Of a DNA stretch of 64,000 nucleotides, positions 12,039 through 24,900 are shown piece by piece (position 1 is the first letter of the stretch; every line of letters starts with the position of its first letter). The stretch spans positions 8,752,001-8,816,000 of the forward strand of contig OX365949.1 of the NCBI GenBank assembly GCA_947247005.1, read 5' to 3'. The notes beneath the pieces are model-generated. The model did not search any database and was not told the origin of the DNA. It was given only the letters and a program-made list of their open reading frames with translations. This stretch comes from Spisula solida (lineage: Eukaryota > Mollusca > Bivalvia > Venerida > Mactridae). The translations under genes and the position numbers were made by a program.

Positions 12039-12833
12039 TATCTACCTTAAATATCTTCAAAAGTAATAATTAATTCATTTTGATTGGAATTTATCACGGT
12101 TCATTATATTACCTTTTCCAATTCTTTGTACGAATTAGAAAAAAGTGAACCAAATCGGGTTTTCCCATTTAGTTATACTAGTATGAAATAATTTTTACAT
12201 TTTCAAAAGTACAGGGAATAAAACGTTACGATTATGCATTGTGTCTACGAGAACACTGTTGGGAGAAATATGGAATCTGTTAAGCTACGTTTGTTTGAAT
12301 CGCAAGGTATATATAGCTGAGGCCCATTTTCTGATTGCGATACATCCCTTATATGTAGATAACAAACACGCATGTTAACGGGTGGGCCTCATTTCATTTT
12401 TGCAATGATCACTGACGTGTTGCTTTAGGTACCTTTATATAGGACTTATTTGATTTATATGTGATGTTTTGCACACTTCAATCACCCGTACGTATTTATC
12501 ATGTTTTAGACTTGAACTTGCAGTTGGAAGACAATGTAAAGTGCATATTTTGCACCAACAACTTAATTTAATTTTAGGATAGTTGGTAAGGTCGTTTTAA
12601 TAAGATACGCACATTTTTGGTCTAGTCAGGATTGTACTGTTTAAGATATGTATGGTGTATAAGGGGTTCAATCTGATCTGAAACGCGCTATACAGTAATA
12701 GCGCTCGTCAGATTTGGAGATTGAATTAAGTATTAAGTACACCAGTAGAGCGCTCGTACTTTTAGGTGATAGAGCACCACGTTCTGCAGCTGAACCCATA
12801 GTATTTGACTATAGAGCTCTGGATGCAGCTGTC

Positions 12834-13215
12834 ATATTGATCATACTATTTGAGAGATAGAGCTTTGAGAGATGCAGTAATATTGATCGTACTATTTGGG
12901 AGATAGATAGAGCTTTGAGAGATGCAGTAATATTGATCGTACTATTTGGGAGATAGATAGAGCTTTGAGAGATGCAGTAATATTGATCGTACTATTTGGG
13001 AGATAGATAGAGCTTTGAGAGATGCAGTAATATTGATCGTACTATTTGGGAGATATATAGAGCTTTGAGAGATGCAGTAATATTGATCGTACTATTTGGG
13101 AGATGGATAGAGCTTTGAGAGATGCAGTAATATTGATCGTACTATTTGGGAGATAGATAGAGCTTTGAGAGATGCAGTAATATTGATCGTACTATTTGGG
13201 AGATAGATAGAGCTT
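12834..13215. repeat. 50-bp tandem array
   Basis: Seven to eight copies of a 50-bp unit (containing AGCTTTGAGAGATGCAGTAA and GATCGTACTATTTGGG), nearly identical in the middle and degenerate at both edges. Diverged precursor-like copies appear from about 12700 (GATAGAGCACCACGTTCTGC). Confidence 0.9.
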
Positions 13216-13380
13216 CAACGGATGCAGTAATATTGCAAACATTACTGCGAGATAGAACACTAGGTTCAACAGTGATTGTGAGACGAAGCACTATGTTCAA
13301 CATTGTTATTGCCTGCTGTAGGGCACAATGTACAGCAGTACTTTTTGGTGATAGAGTACCATGTGCTGCAGTAAAAAATA

Positions 13381-13455
13381 TAATATCAAATCGGGTAGGG
13401 AAGGAAGTACTCAATTTAACCAGACGTACACAGACAAGGCGCAATGCCTAACATG
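13381..13455 (+). repeat. RepA family fragment
   Basis: ATATCAAATCGGGTAGGGAA, then GGAAGTACTCAATTTAACCA and ACAAGGCGCAATGCCTAACA. A diverged RepA core next to the 50-bp array. Confidence 0.55.
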
Positions 13456-13577
13456 GGGAGCATAAACTCTTCCCAGTATTGAAAGATAGAACACTGAGTA
13501 AAAATATCCACACGCATATTTCTTCTTCCAATAAAACGGCTGCAACTACAATTTTGGTCATCTTAAACATTTTACTT

Positions 13578-13691
13578 ATTGTTCCGTTTAGTTCGTTAGT
13601 TGTTCGGAGCAGAACATTCGGCACACTGTCCAGTACAGTTCCGTTGTGTTCGTAAGTTGTTCGGAGAAGAACATCCCGCACAGTCTGCGGA
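13578..13691. repeat. 57-bp tandem duplication
   Basis: Two successive copies of a 57-bp segment, each starting GTTCCGTT and containing AGTTGTTCGGAG and AGAACAT. They differ at roughly a quarter of positions. Confidence 0.6.
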
Positions 13692-13858
13692 ACAGACGTT
13701 ACGAACATACCCAACAAGAATATGTACCTGTGTTTTATCTATAACAGTCAGGGAAACTTCCATCCGTGTTTGTTGTGACAACTGTAGAATCACTGGTTAC
13801 CAGCTTTCGTAACTTCATATCCGTTGCGGCTAAACATGGCTGCTGCCCAACCTTCTCT

Positions 13859-14464
13859 CTATATCCTTTCCGCTCCCACGATTTTTTGGGGGCCTACGAG
13901 AAATTCATATAGACCCTATACTCCGTCCCTGGGACATTATTGATTTGTAGCACTGATAAAAACTCGATACATCCGGATGCTACACACCTGCCCGAAAGTG
14001 AAAATAGGCAAAAAACATTTCGACTAAAGGTCACCGGAAATGACGATGTGACAGTGACCCTTGCGCGAAAAACTTTATTTTTTAGCTTGGTATGCCTTAT
14101 TTTAGCCCCCTTTAGGGCATTGATCCCGACCCTTTGTCTAGCCTAATATTGCTTCTAACGAAAAATAAAAACTTTTTGGCGCTAAATATTAATGGAATTT
14201 CACAGGAAATCGTACCGCAATGGCGGGTATGACCAATAATTTCAGTTTTGTAAAACCCACGTTCAAATCCCTCTTTAAAGGGACCAGCGGGTCCAAAAAC
14301 CGGTGCACGACCTTGGGCCCGTAATATCCTTTAGTCTGGGATGCATGTGTTCCCATGACGGCAAAATTCCCGAATTTTGGTATTTAGATCGAAAACTACG
14401 GAAGGCCGAAATGGCCATCCCGGCCAGTCTGCATTAGTACGCTATGGTAGCGGAAAGGATATAG
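13859..14464. mobile_element. Inverted-repeat element, ~606 bp
   Basis: Ends are a perfect 16-bp inverted repeat (CTATATCCTTTCCGCT). There is no transposase frame; one short open frame inside (13940-14146) has no recognisable domain. Superfamily not determined. Confidence 0.6.
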
Positions 14465-14714
14465 GGAACACTCAGATAATTGAAAACTATATGGTACTCA
14501 GATCATTTGAAATCATGTGCTTATGGTACTGTTTTAGCGTTAGAACTTTGTAGCTTTTTTTAAGCTGTATTATTTTCTGTTTCTTGCCTAAACATTGACA
14601 ACTTCTTAATAATTGATGCAGCTGCAGATCTATGCCATTTACAGCGATTCTTACAATTTTAAAATAGGACTTGTCGCGACTTTTCATGTTCATTCTTGCG
14701 TTCGGCATTGCAAC

Positions 14715-14830
14715 CTTTGTTTGTAGTCTGTGTATTTTGTTTGTTGTGTGGTCTTATTTGTACCTTTTGTGCTCAGCTAGACTTTTCTGTTAAGTGCTGA
14801 CTTCCCTGTCTCATATATCGTTATCATTGT
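14715..14830 (-). repeat. RepA family copy, inverted
   Basis: Reverse-complement core (AAGTGCTGACTTCCCTGTCT) preceded by TTTGTGCTCAGCTAGACTTT and a GTGTATTTTGTTTGTTGTGT stretch. Confidence 0.55.
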
Positions 14831-15035
14831 TTAAGAAAAGTCTAAGAAACAGGCATGATATGACGACAGCTGTTTATACGACTAAAATGTAAACTCGAAA
14901 GTTTATTTACAAAAGTAAACAATGCATGCGTTACCCGTGGTACTGGTGTAATAACACAACATTTAATATTCAATATGTCTGCTTTCTACAGTATATAGAA
15001 CCTATGATGAATAACCGATTTGTATGTTCTATAGA

Positions 15036-15266
15036 TCAGGGCTGGTATTCACAAAGCATCTTAAGTGAAAACTTAAATATTTTGACTTAAGTCCAACATT
15101 TGCGCAGCTCATTTCTCCCACAATTTAAAGTATAATCCATGTTCTCTTAGTGATTATAGAAGCTGTTTACATAATGCTTCAAAACTATGTAAAATATTAA
15201 TCAGCTTGATCTTGCTTCTTGGCTGATACACTTAATGCTAAGATGCTTTGTGAATACCACCCCTGA
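15036..15266. mobile_element. GTATTCACAAAGC-type MITE, intact copy
   Basis: Terminal inverted repeats of about 28 bp, beginning TCAGGGCTGGTATTCACAAA on the left and TCAGGGGTGGTATTCACAAA on the right. Internal marks are ACTTAAGTCCAACATTTG and TTACATAATGCTTC. Further copies lie at 4875-5240, 48758-48970 and 53408-53654. Confidence 0.8.
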
Positions 15267-16000
15267 ACAATATGTTTAATCTAGCGACAAACAATCACGC
15301 ACTGTGTGACTGTACTAAGTGTATAATGAATAAGGACTGGGATGACCTGGATTTTGTATTTGAACTTTACTGCAAGTTAACACTTTAATGTGAAGGATAC
15401 GATACTAAACTTAAAACAAGTTGTTTATGTTCATGTTAATATCTATAGATTTGGCTTTAATGGTCAATCGTTCAGAATATCGTTTTACTTCTTATAAAAA
15501 GATAAATTGTACTGACGAAATTCAATAATTATATTCAAATGACCAACGATTTAATTGGTAACTAATGTACAATTAATGTTAGAATAAGGTAAGATTAATA
15601 TAACTACATGTATACATGGTGTACCTATAAAATAGATCTAGATATAATGAGATAATTTTAGATACAATTGTGTGCATATTAAATAACAAACTGACGTTCC
15701 ATGCCAGATGTGTCAATATATAGTTTTTTAAATCAAGCACCACAAACGCATGTAGATACAAAATGAAAAGTTAGCATGCTCCAAAATATTAAGGAACACT
15801 AATTCTAACACGATCTGCGGATTAATCCATATACGCATAGAGCAAACCAGGGCATGTATTTTTACCGCAGTAAAAAATACCTGTCAAATTGGTTGTTACT
15901 ATTTACGCCCCGTATCACGTGACATATTTATGAATGAATGAACGTACACTTTATAGTAAAAACTTCAACGAGTCGCGATTTGCACGAGTATCCCGTGTTA

Positions 16001-16521
16001 ATGTTCGTGAAGTTGGCAGGCTAGCGGCCTAGCAGCCTAGCAGCGTGAAGTTGGCAGCCTAGCAGCCTAGCAACGTGAAGTTGGCAGCCTAGCAGCATAG
16101 CAGCCTAGCAGCGTGAAGTTGGCAGCCTAGCAGCGTGAAGTTGGCAGTCTGGCAGCGTGAAGTTGGCAGCCTAGCAGCCTAGCGTCGTATAATCGTGAAG
16201 TTGGCAGCATAGCAGCCTAGCAGCGTGAGGTTGGCAGCCTAGTAGCTTATAGGACGCTAGGCTGCTAGGCTGCCAACTTCACGCTGATAGGCCGCTAGGC
16301 TGCCAACTTCACGCTGCTAGGCTGCTAGGCTGCTAGGCTGCTAGGCTGCCAGCTTCACGCTGCTAGGCTGCCAACCTCACGCTGCTGGGCTGCTAGGCCG
16401 CTAATTTCACATTGCTAGGCTGCTAGGCTGCAAACTTCACGCTGCTGCGCTGCTAGGCTGCTAATTTCACGCTGCTAGGCGGTAGGTTGCTAGGCCTCTA
16501 GCCTGCCAACTTCACGAACAT
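16001..16521. repeat. 521-bp palindrome built of minisatellite units
   Basis: The left half repeats GTGAAGTTGGCAGCCTAGCA about eight times. The right half repeats its reverse complement (TGCTAGGCTGCCAACTTCAC) about eight times. The axis is near 16250. The outermost 24 bp (16001-16024 and 16498-16521) are a perfect inverted repeat starting ATGTTCGTGAAGTTGGCAGG. Transcribed RNA or single-stranded DNA could form a roughly 240-bp stem. There is no coding capacity. Confidence 0.9.
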
Positions 16522-17352
16522 CCAGTGGTACAGCTATCACGCATCTATTTTTGGAAACTCCAATATACTCTCGAAACTAAGTTTCATAAAAACTTCTCAT
16601 AAGGCCACACCAAATTAATGACTTGTTCTACAGATTTTTTGGGGGAAAATGGGAAATTTTGAAAATGCCGTTATTGGGAGCGAGCGAAGGAGCGAAAGAA
16701 AATTCTAAAATATTATTTTTTGAAAATGCTATTCTTGGGAGCAAATAAATAAATAAAAGTAAAAAACTATGTGCACAGTTAACTCCCGATTATATAGAAG
16801 ACTGTAGTAAACCAAATTGTATGGTTTCAAACGCCAAACATATTCTGTAATAAAAGATTTGATGGTAATAAACAAGTTTTGTTTTATTTTTTAGGAAATA
16901 TTTGACACGAAATTGATTTCTGTGCGCGCGGGTGATCAAAAATAGACGTAAATATTTCTAAGAAGAAACATTTTAATGAGCGCTGGATTTTTACACGTGC
17001 GAGCGATCAAAAATAAATATAAATATTTATTTTCATTTTATAAATAATAGGAGCGGCGAATTCCGTAGAGCAGAAGATCAATTTGTTGTGGCCTAACAAA
17101 TTCATTTATATTTTTCATTTTATGAAATAGATACCCTACACTCGTGTTATTTAAATTGTTTCAATGTTTAAAATGTGTTATTTCCTTCAGAAAATTACGA
17201 AGGTCGTTTTCATTAACGAGGGAGGTAATTGTACCAGCTAATAAGCCACTCAATTTCAGCGTGGAATTGTGTTCATTGTCAAATGGGTGAAAATGGAATG
17301 CGCGCAGTTAAATAGTACGGGATATGATCGTATTTAGAATCGAAATATTAGC
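16522..17352. other. Intergenic, no gene seen
   Basis: AT-rich intergenic DNA. Near 16910-17040 there are two related segments (GTGATCAAAAATAGACGTAA and GCGATCAAAAATAAATATAA), each followed by AAATATTT. Confidence 0.4.
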
Positions 17353-17434
17353 TCTGTTCTTGTATTTTGTCGGTGAATTAAACACGGGCACTCTCCTGCC
17401 CAAGTTTTATTCACCGACAAAATACAAGAACAGA
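17353..17434. other. Near-perfect 82-nt hairpin
   Basis: Arms 17353-17383 and 17404-17434 (starting TCTGTTCTTGTATTTTGTCG) pair at 30 of 31 positions. The 20-nt loop contains a further GGGCA/TGCCC stem. The size fits either a microRNA-like precursor or the relic of a tiny palindromic MITE. There is no independent sign of transcription. Confidence 0.8.
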
Positions 17435-18003
17435 TTGTTATTTCTTAAATATAAACTTTAAACGTTTAATAGTTTATGACAATATTCTGAGCTGAGAATG
17501 AGCTAAGAGACAGGAACCAGGTCGTATACGCTGAAAACGTGTGCAGGTACTAAAGGCAACTGAAAGTATTGACACTGAAACATGAGCGTTTATATACCAC
17601 GTGATGTACTCGTACTTTTATAAACTAATGACATTGAATAGTGAATAATCTGTAGCTAAGTAAATAAGGTATAAAATAGTAGCAGGCAATTTTTCAACAA
17701 TCTTCTTTTATGACAATTTGAAAGGTATGTTTTGTAACATGACACGTTGTCAATATGGTAGAGATATGGTAGCGTAGAAGGGACATATGACAGAAGATTA
17801 TACTTTTCAAAACTATTGATTTATTTCTAATAACGTGCAAACAAATAGGGATATGCAGAGAGGAATATAATTGGATTTCTTATTAAGAAGAAAGAGCAAC
17901 TTCAAGCCAAAAGTATAGAAAAATAAGAGAGAGGTCGAGAGATCGTTAACATGCATATACTTAATCTGTGTCCGGTGTCTGTGTCTCAGACACTTGAACT
18001 AAT

Positions 18004-18133
18004 CACAGGTAACTGTATCATTGAAATAAATAGAAATAATAAATATATAATTTTTATGTTATCTTAGATAACATAAATTTTATAAACAATATAATACATA
18101 TTTAACTCTTAATCAATGATACAGTTACCTGTG
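18004..18133. mobile_element. 130-bp hairpin MITE, hAT-like
   Basis: A perfect 21-bp terminal inverted repeat (CACAGGTAACTGTATCATTG and one further base). The centre is itself palindromic (ATGTTATCTTAGATAACAT). Flanking octamers GAACTAAT and AGACTAAT share ACTAAT, suggesting an 8-bp hAT target duplication that has since diverged. A relative is at 26377-26509. Confidence 0.7.
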
Positions 18134-18921
18134 AGACTAATTAGTCAATTAGAAATCTTTAGGATACTTGATTGATCAAATAAGGAACTTCAAGGACATT
18201 GCGTGATTTAAGGTTCGCATGTCACTATTATGGAACCCGTATACACCTTGCGTATCGATTACATACACTGCACTGTACAGTTCAACGGTGCCCGGGCAGA
18301 AGATCGATAATGAATATAGGTTGTCATTCAATCGATAATCAGCTATAAATAGATTGAACCAATTGCATTTTGTAGGTTATGTAAAAATGGTACTTGGGGT
18401 GCAGGTTGAATCGCAAAATCGATTCGCTCTTTGAATTGCACTGAAAAGCATAAGTTTCTATAGCAGGGTGGGAGATCTATCGTATTTTGTCGTAGCGTGT
18501 TTGTATAGATTGGTGTATCCTGCGTTAATGATAAATATGTTTTAATGGTTCAATGTACTCTTATGTCTAACTTATTATGCGTGACTTCAAGCGTACCTTA
18601 TAGCATACGTTAAATCATATGTTGTAAAGACGAGTGGAATTCTGGGGACATTTGGAATTGGGCCTTTCCATTGTTTTCAGGTTTGCTGAATTTTATATAA
18701 ATGACTATTAGGTATCAATTACTTTATAAGATTATTTCAATGATTAAAATCATTGGATTTTCATCTGTTTTTGTGTCTTTTTATAATTGAACACTGTCTA
18801 CGTGATAATGTTATTTTCAAAGGTCTTCATGTTAGAATAGTATGCCTATACGTATACAATGTGCGGTATTTATAACGTAATACAATACCTACTATGCTAT
18901 ATTTCAGTGTAAGAAATAACA

Positions 18922-21900
18922 ATGGCTGGAAGAAACGGAAACAGTAGTTCGTTTTATAATGGGTGGTACGGCAGATCTAACGCCGGGGGATATGGCGGGG
19001 GATCATACGGTGGTGGGTCTTACGGCGGTGGATATGGCGGGGGATCATACGGTGGCGGGGAATATGGAGAGTCTCACGGCGGAGGCTACGGAGGGACAAG
19101 TTCTCGGAACAGATATGCTGGCTACGATCCATCACCTCATGTGAACACTTACTACTATGGACGTAGGCGGTAAGTTGTATTAAGTTCTTAACATCAACAT
19201 TGACCTACATATAAGAATGTTTAATTATGCTGTAGTAGCATAAACGACTTGGACTATTCTGCTTAAAAATACATGCTAATCATATCATTTAAATATCTAT
19301 CAATATCTAACTAAGCACATAGCTTCCCTCACAATTTGTATTAGGTAGGCCCTACAAAGCACCCGTTTCTAATTGGTCACCTTTGCCAATGTTCTCAAAA
19401 TGTTGACGTCGAGTTATTCTTTAGTCGAGTGTCATATTGAATGTCAAATGAGAAATACTTGACGTCCAAAATTTTTGTCGAAGGTGAAAACGAATATTAA
19501 ATTTGAGATGTTCAGTTGTTTTTTGTCGAATGTCAAAATGAAAATCATATGTGCCAATCTAATATTCATTCAATCTATTTGTTTCGAATGTCAAATCAAA
19601 TGTCAATGCCGCCAATGTCAAATATCGTGCAAAATGTACGCAGCTCATGTTTTATACAAGTCTTATGTTGTTTGTCAGGTCGTTCAGAGCGTGGTTTTAT
19701 AAATATGGTTCATATGCAATCCTTATAAACCGCCGTTTTCCGCGGACCCAACGGGACAAGCTAAATGCTCGAGATAAGCCAGGTGCTCGACATATCCGAA
19801 GTACTAGTATATGATGTATTGTTGTTAGACTAGGTGTAACTGTGTTTGATATATGTATCTAATTGTAACTACGAACATCGTCATTGCTTATCATATTCGT
19901 CATTGCTTATTATCAAGACTATTATTAACAGTTTCCTTTTTATTCAATGAGATTTTCAAGTTGCTGCAGTATTTTATACTTGTATATGCTTTACGTGTTA
20001 TTATATATTAATATATACACGTATTATACAGAAAAATGAAAATGTAGTCTAGTCAAAACAAGTGTTGGATATCATCGATGATTTAAGTCAATGTTCAAGT
20101 CATACGCTGTATATATGCTTTCAAGTTCAATCGAAACTAAAAACCTTGCTTATACTAGTATTGAATAACTTTTAACGCATTTAAATGGTAATTTTTGGCT
20201 GGGGTTATAATGTCTCTGAGATGAATGGGTATGATATAATTTGTTTGTGTATTACCGAATAACTACCACTTAAGTTATCAATCCGTACATATGGCTTCAA
20301 TTCAATTCAACTCTCTATCTCTATATATATCTTCTAAAACATTACCTAAAGACCACAAAAGAACTTTCAGACCGCAAGATTTAGGTTTAATTTACTGTTT
20401 TGCGCTTTTTAATTAACCTCAATAATTAAGACCAACTTAATAATGACACATGTTGCCATGGGTCTGAGAGTGGGTAAATTGTCGATATCATACTTTATGT
20501 ATTTCTGTTTATTTATGTCCATTTTCTTTTTTATTTGAAGACGTCGTCTAAATTACTGGGACAGAGATAGTTATGTACATGAATGGTTGCGGAGAAATCG
20601 CAGCAGCAGACGAGAGACTCTCCCTTCAAGGGCAGGTAAGTTACAAGTTAGAATATAGGAGAATACGCGACAGGCATCTGAATAAGCAACTCATTTCTCT
20701 TAAAGATACCTATTTTTAACGGCATTTTAATCGTAAAGAATTTCATTTCATCGGACTTAAGTAATTTGGGTACATTCGAATACGTATTGGATTAGGAAGG
20801 AAGAAAGGAAGGAACTACTTTATTTAAACGAGGCTACACATTTGGTTTTCTAAATTTCCGTGTGGGCCTCAACATAATTATATCCATTTACATACATACT
20901 AAATATGATAATAACTCTTTAGTTTGTACATAGTCACTGCAATTAGAAGGTTGAATATGTTATATGTTTTCGCGCCAAAATCGTAGTGACGTCATCAAGT
21001 TGTTATCACACACATTGGAGAACAATATTCTTCAGTTTGTTATCACATACAAGATAGTGGTATTCATGTGATTAATCATGTTTTTCTACCGAATAGCACA
21101 TATAAGTCGAATAATAGAAAATTACATTTAAAGAACATATGTTGTGTTCTATGTAATTGTGTTTCGTTAGACTTTGTGGACCTAGAGTTGGAGTAACCAG
21201 AAACAATGTATCTTGGTTGGTAAATCAACGGTCTAAGCAACGAAACCAACGAATCACAGAAGTACAACTGCTTTTATCAGACAAATAGAACCGATCCATA
21301 TATTTTAATATCAACACCGTCCCATTTCTATGTTTAAAAAATATTTTTTGACAAAAGGGATTTTTTTATATGAACTGCCCAGAACATTCTTTATATTGTT
21401 CGTTTTATATATAAATGCTATTTTGCACCAAAATATGTACAGATTCCCCGGAACCACGCCCTGAACCACGACCCGAACCACGCCCAGAACCGACGCCAAG
21501 ACCGGAACCTCCGAGAGAAGAGTTCCTTAGACATCTTACTGTAAAAGATGTGATGTTCAACATCAAAGAGAATACACATAAACACAAGTAAGTATTTTAT
21601 ACTTGAAACATTCTTAATTGACGACACGAGTCATATGGCATGAGTATCAAAATGTGTCCATGTGATGATATAACACTTGTTAGGCTACGCTTTTTTATAG
21701 CTTCGTTTCTAAACCTTATTGCCCTTATTTATCAAAGTAGCGAAAACGGTTGCGAACACCAAAAAAGCTATTTAAAAAATGTGTTTGTTCCCAATTAATT
21801 CTAACAGGCCCCATTAAAAACCTTAGTTAACACAATAGCTGGCTTTAAAAACTTTCGCATATACTACCATTATACTAATTTACGAAAACATTGAGACCCC

Positions 21901-24900
21901 AAGAATTTGTAGTATATCAATCTGGATTACGATTTACAAAAGAATGGTGATATAATATTATATTTATATTAATAAGGTTACTTCGAAGTAACTATTCAAA
22001 ACATTTATTTCTTAAATATATGTACATCATCGTATGCCAATTTAAGATTCTATCGTTCACTTTAGCAAGATGAATATCTTGAATTTAAGCCTTAGATTGT
22101 TAAATATGCATTTTCAAACATACTTGAATCTTAAATATTCTTTTAATGGAAGTTTTTTTAACAAATGCAGTATTTTTCTAGTTTGTTACGTAATAATGCG
22201 ACATATAGAGTTACATGAAATCTCAGTTGAACTTGTATTACAAAGTTTTTAAATTCGGATGCCTTCAGCAAAAGTATTATCATTTTGTAACTGTGCAAAT
22301 GAGCCGAATGTAACTAATTATCTAAAGGTTAAAGGGTTTGACTTCTACTTACAGGACCGAGAAATTTGAGTGCACAAGTGAAGATCGAAAAGAACCAGAG
22401 TTAGTCGTAAGAAGAGGAAATTTCATGAAATTAACAGTTGCGTTTGACCGACCATATGATAAAAGAAAACATGATTTGAAAATGGGATTTTCCCTGGGTA
22501 AGATATTTCAAAATCTAACTTGCTCTAATGACCATAATTTATACTTATGTATAAAAAAATAGGAAACACTATGTGCGAAATTGCAATCGACCAGAATAGT
22601 AAGTATTGGAATTGCAAAACTGTCAAAAGGATAATGTTAAGTCGGACGGTGAAGGAAGCACTCAACTTAACCAGCCGAGCACAGAAATCATAAACACGTC
22701 ACAAATCACAATTACAAGACACACTGCCCAAAACATATCCTGTATTCCACAAATCTACATTTTATTGTATAACAATAATGTATTGCATTTCAATACCAAA
22801 CAAAGGAAGGTTATTAGAAAAAGGAGAATACAAACTCCAGTGGATAAACGTATCTGGAACCGTTACTGTAACTAGAAAAATAATATAACATTATATCAAG
22901 TTTCCAAAGTAACTGAGTTTTATATACTCTTCTAATAGGTTAATATTGGTAAATATATACATGCACACTTCTAAGATTTGTTAAACGTAAACGTAAATAT
23001 TTCTCAATATTCTAGGTCAAAAGCCAAGCGTTACTGCTGGTACAAATGTCCAGTTTGAATTAGATGAAGGTGGAAGGACGTCGTACAATGCATTTGAGTG
23101 GGGAGCATATTTACAAAGTCGAAATGGAAACAACGCGGATGTTATGGTAAAACTTTTAGCGAAACCTTTTAAGTGTGTATAATTTGATCATTCTTAGGAC
23201 TGTGGCGATTTGTAGTTATTGTTGTTGTTTTAATGGGCCCATAGGTCATTTGGCATACATTACACAACATTTGTCGTGCGTTCATGGAAGTTACTAAAAC
23301 CATAAGGCTAATCACAGGTGGTCGTATCGATTGTGACCTTATCATATGGATAGCCTATACGTACGCGAAAACCCGAATCTGCAGTTTGTCTAGTTAACGT
23401 TGCTCGTGTTTTTTGTTGTTTGAATTTGTTGTTTGTATTGTTGTTGCTAGGTGCATATTCCTGCCAACTGTATGATCGGAGAATGGAACCTTACATTAAA
23501 GACGTACAGCGAAGGCAAGGATGACTATGGAAATAATAAGAGAGTCGTGTTTTCATACGAACATGATGAGGATGTAACAGTCTTGTTTAACCCTTGGTGT
23601 AAAGGTAATTGCAACAAAAAGATAATACTAAGTCGGACAGGGAAGGCACCACTCAACAAACAGCCGAGCACAGAAAACAAAACAGCATACAAGGCGTTAT
23701 GCCAAAAAACCACAACCGAACGGGACAGTGATCCACCTAAGTCCCGGTTGTCAAAATGCTACATGAACTCGTTTAAGTAATTGAAAAGCTGCAAATCCAA
23801 GATGAATGGCCTAATATCAACAGTAAAACGGGCGAAATACCTACTGTTGGCTGTTTGGAGTCCTTTACGCAGAGATCTCTCTTTCCACTACGCTGTTTAT
23901 TCAAAGTAGCAACGGGTAACGTCACTATAGAATCAAACGACCATTTGGTATCATAACTGCTTGGACAGCATGGTCTTCAACACAATTGAACGCTAAAACA
24001 TAATGTTAAATAAACACGTTACTAATCTTAACATCTTATTTTTAACTTTGGAAAGTGGTGTTTTCTACATTAACCTTCCAACGCCGCTAAGTGAATCTAA
24101 GATAAGATTCGGTTTTTCGTCATACAGAAGAATAGATCATCGTTTGCAACACATATATCTGTAAAACACAATACATTTTTCTCTTTCTGAAATGTCGTAT
24201 ATTTTGTACATGTTCGAACATAAACAAAGGTACTTTCTTTTCCAATAATTATTGTTTCACTATTCCATCCTCTTAATTAACAGTCTATCAGATCAGTGTG
24301 GTTGGCTAGCTGTTGGGTCGTCCCAGTTCTTTTATTGAAAATTGTAGGTCACTCAACTGTGATTCTGACTTGACTGACTCAAGTCTATATGAGTTTCAAA
24401 ATTTGTTGTATCATTGAAGTAGGGTTTATAGAGTTTTCGACACCGAATAGTTTCATTTTATATTGTTTGTTTGATGTGTATCCCTGTGGTTAGTGTTATT
24501 TGTATGATGTGTGCCGTTTTACTGTTAAAACTAGGTCATTCAGCTAGGGCATTCAGCTTTTAAATGCTGAAACTAGTTCATTCAACTTTTTGGCAACTGG
24601 GACTTGGACAGGTCATTTTCTCGTTCGGTTATAAATGCGTTGGACATTGTGCCTCGTTATATTTTTTGCTCGACTGGTTAGGTTGAGTTCTGCCTAAACT
24701 GTCCGATTTTATATTATCTTTTTTACTGTGATGAATGTTGCTATCCCTGTCCGATTTATTATCAATTATTTTTTACGAAAGAAATACTATTATGATAATA
24801 ATGATATTTTACATTTTCTGTATCCTACAGATGACGGCGTTTACATGATGAATTCAGAATTACTTAAAGAGTATATTCTTAATGAAAATGGTTGCGTTTT

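Noticed and set aside
18959..19144. Alternative frame within the TG2 Gly-rich exon
   Set aside because: Shadow of the GC-rich glycine repeat codons; only the frame from 18922 joins exon 2 in phase.
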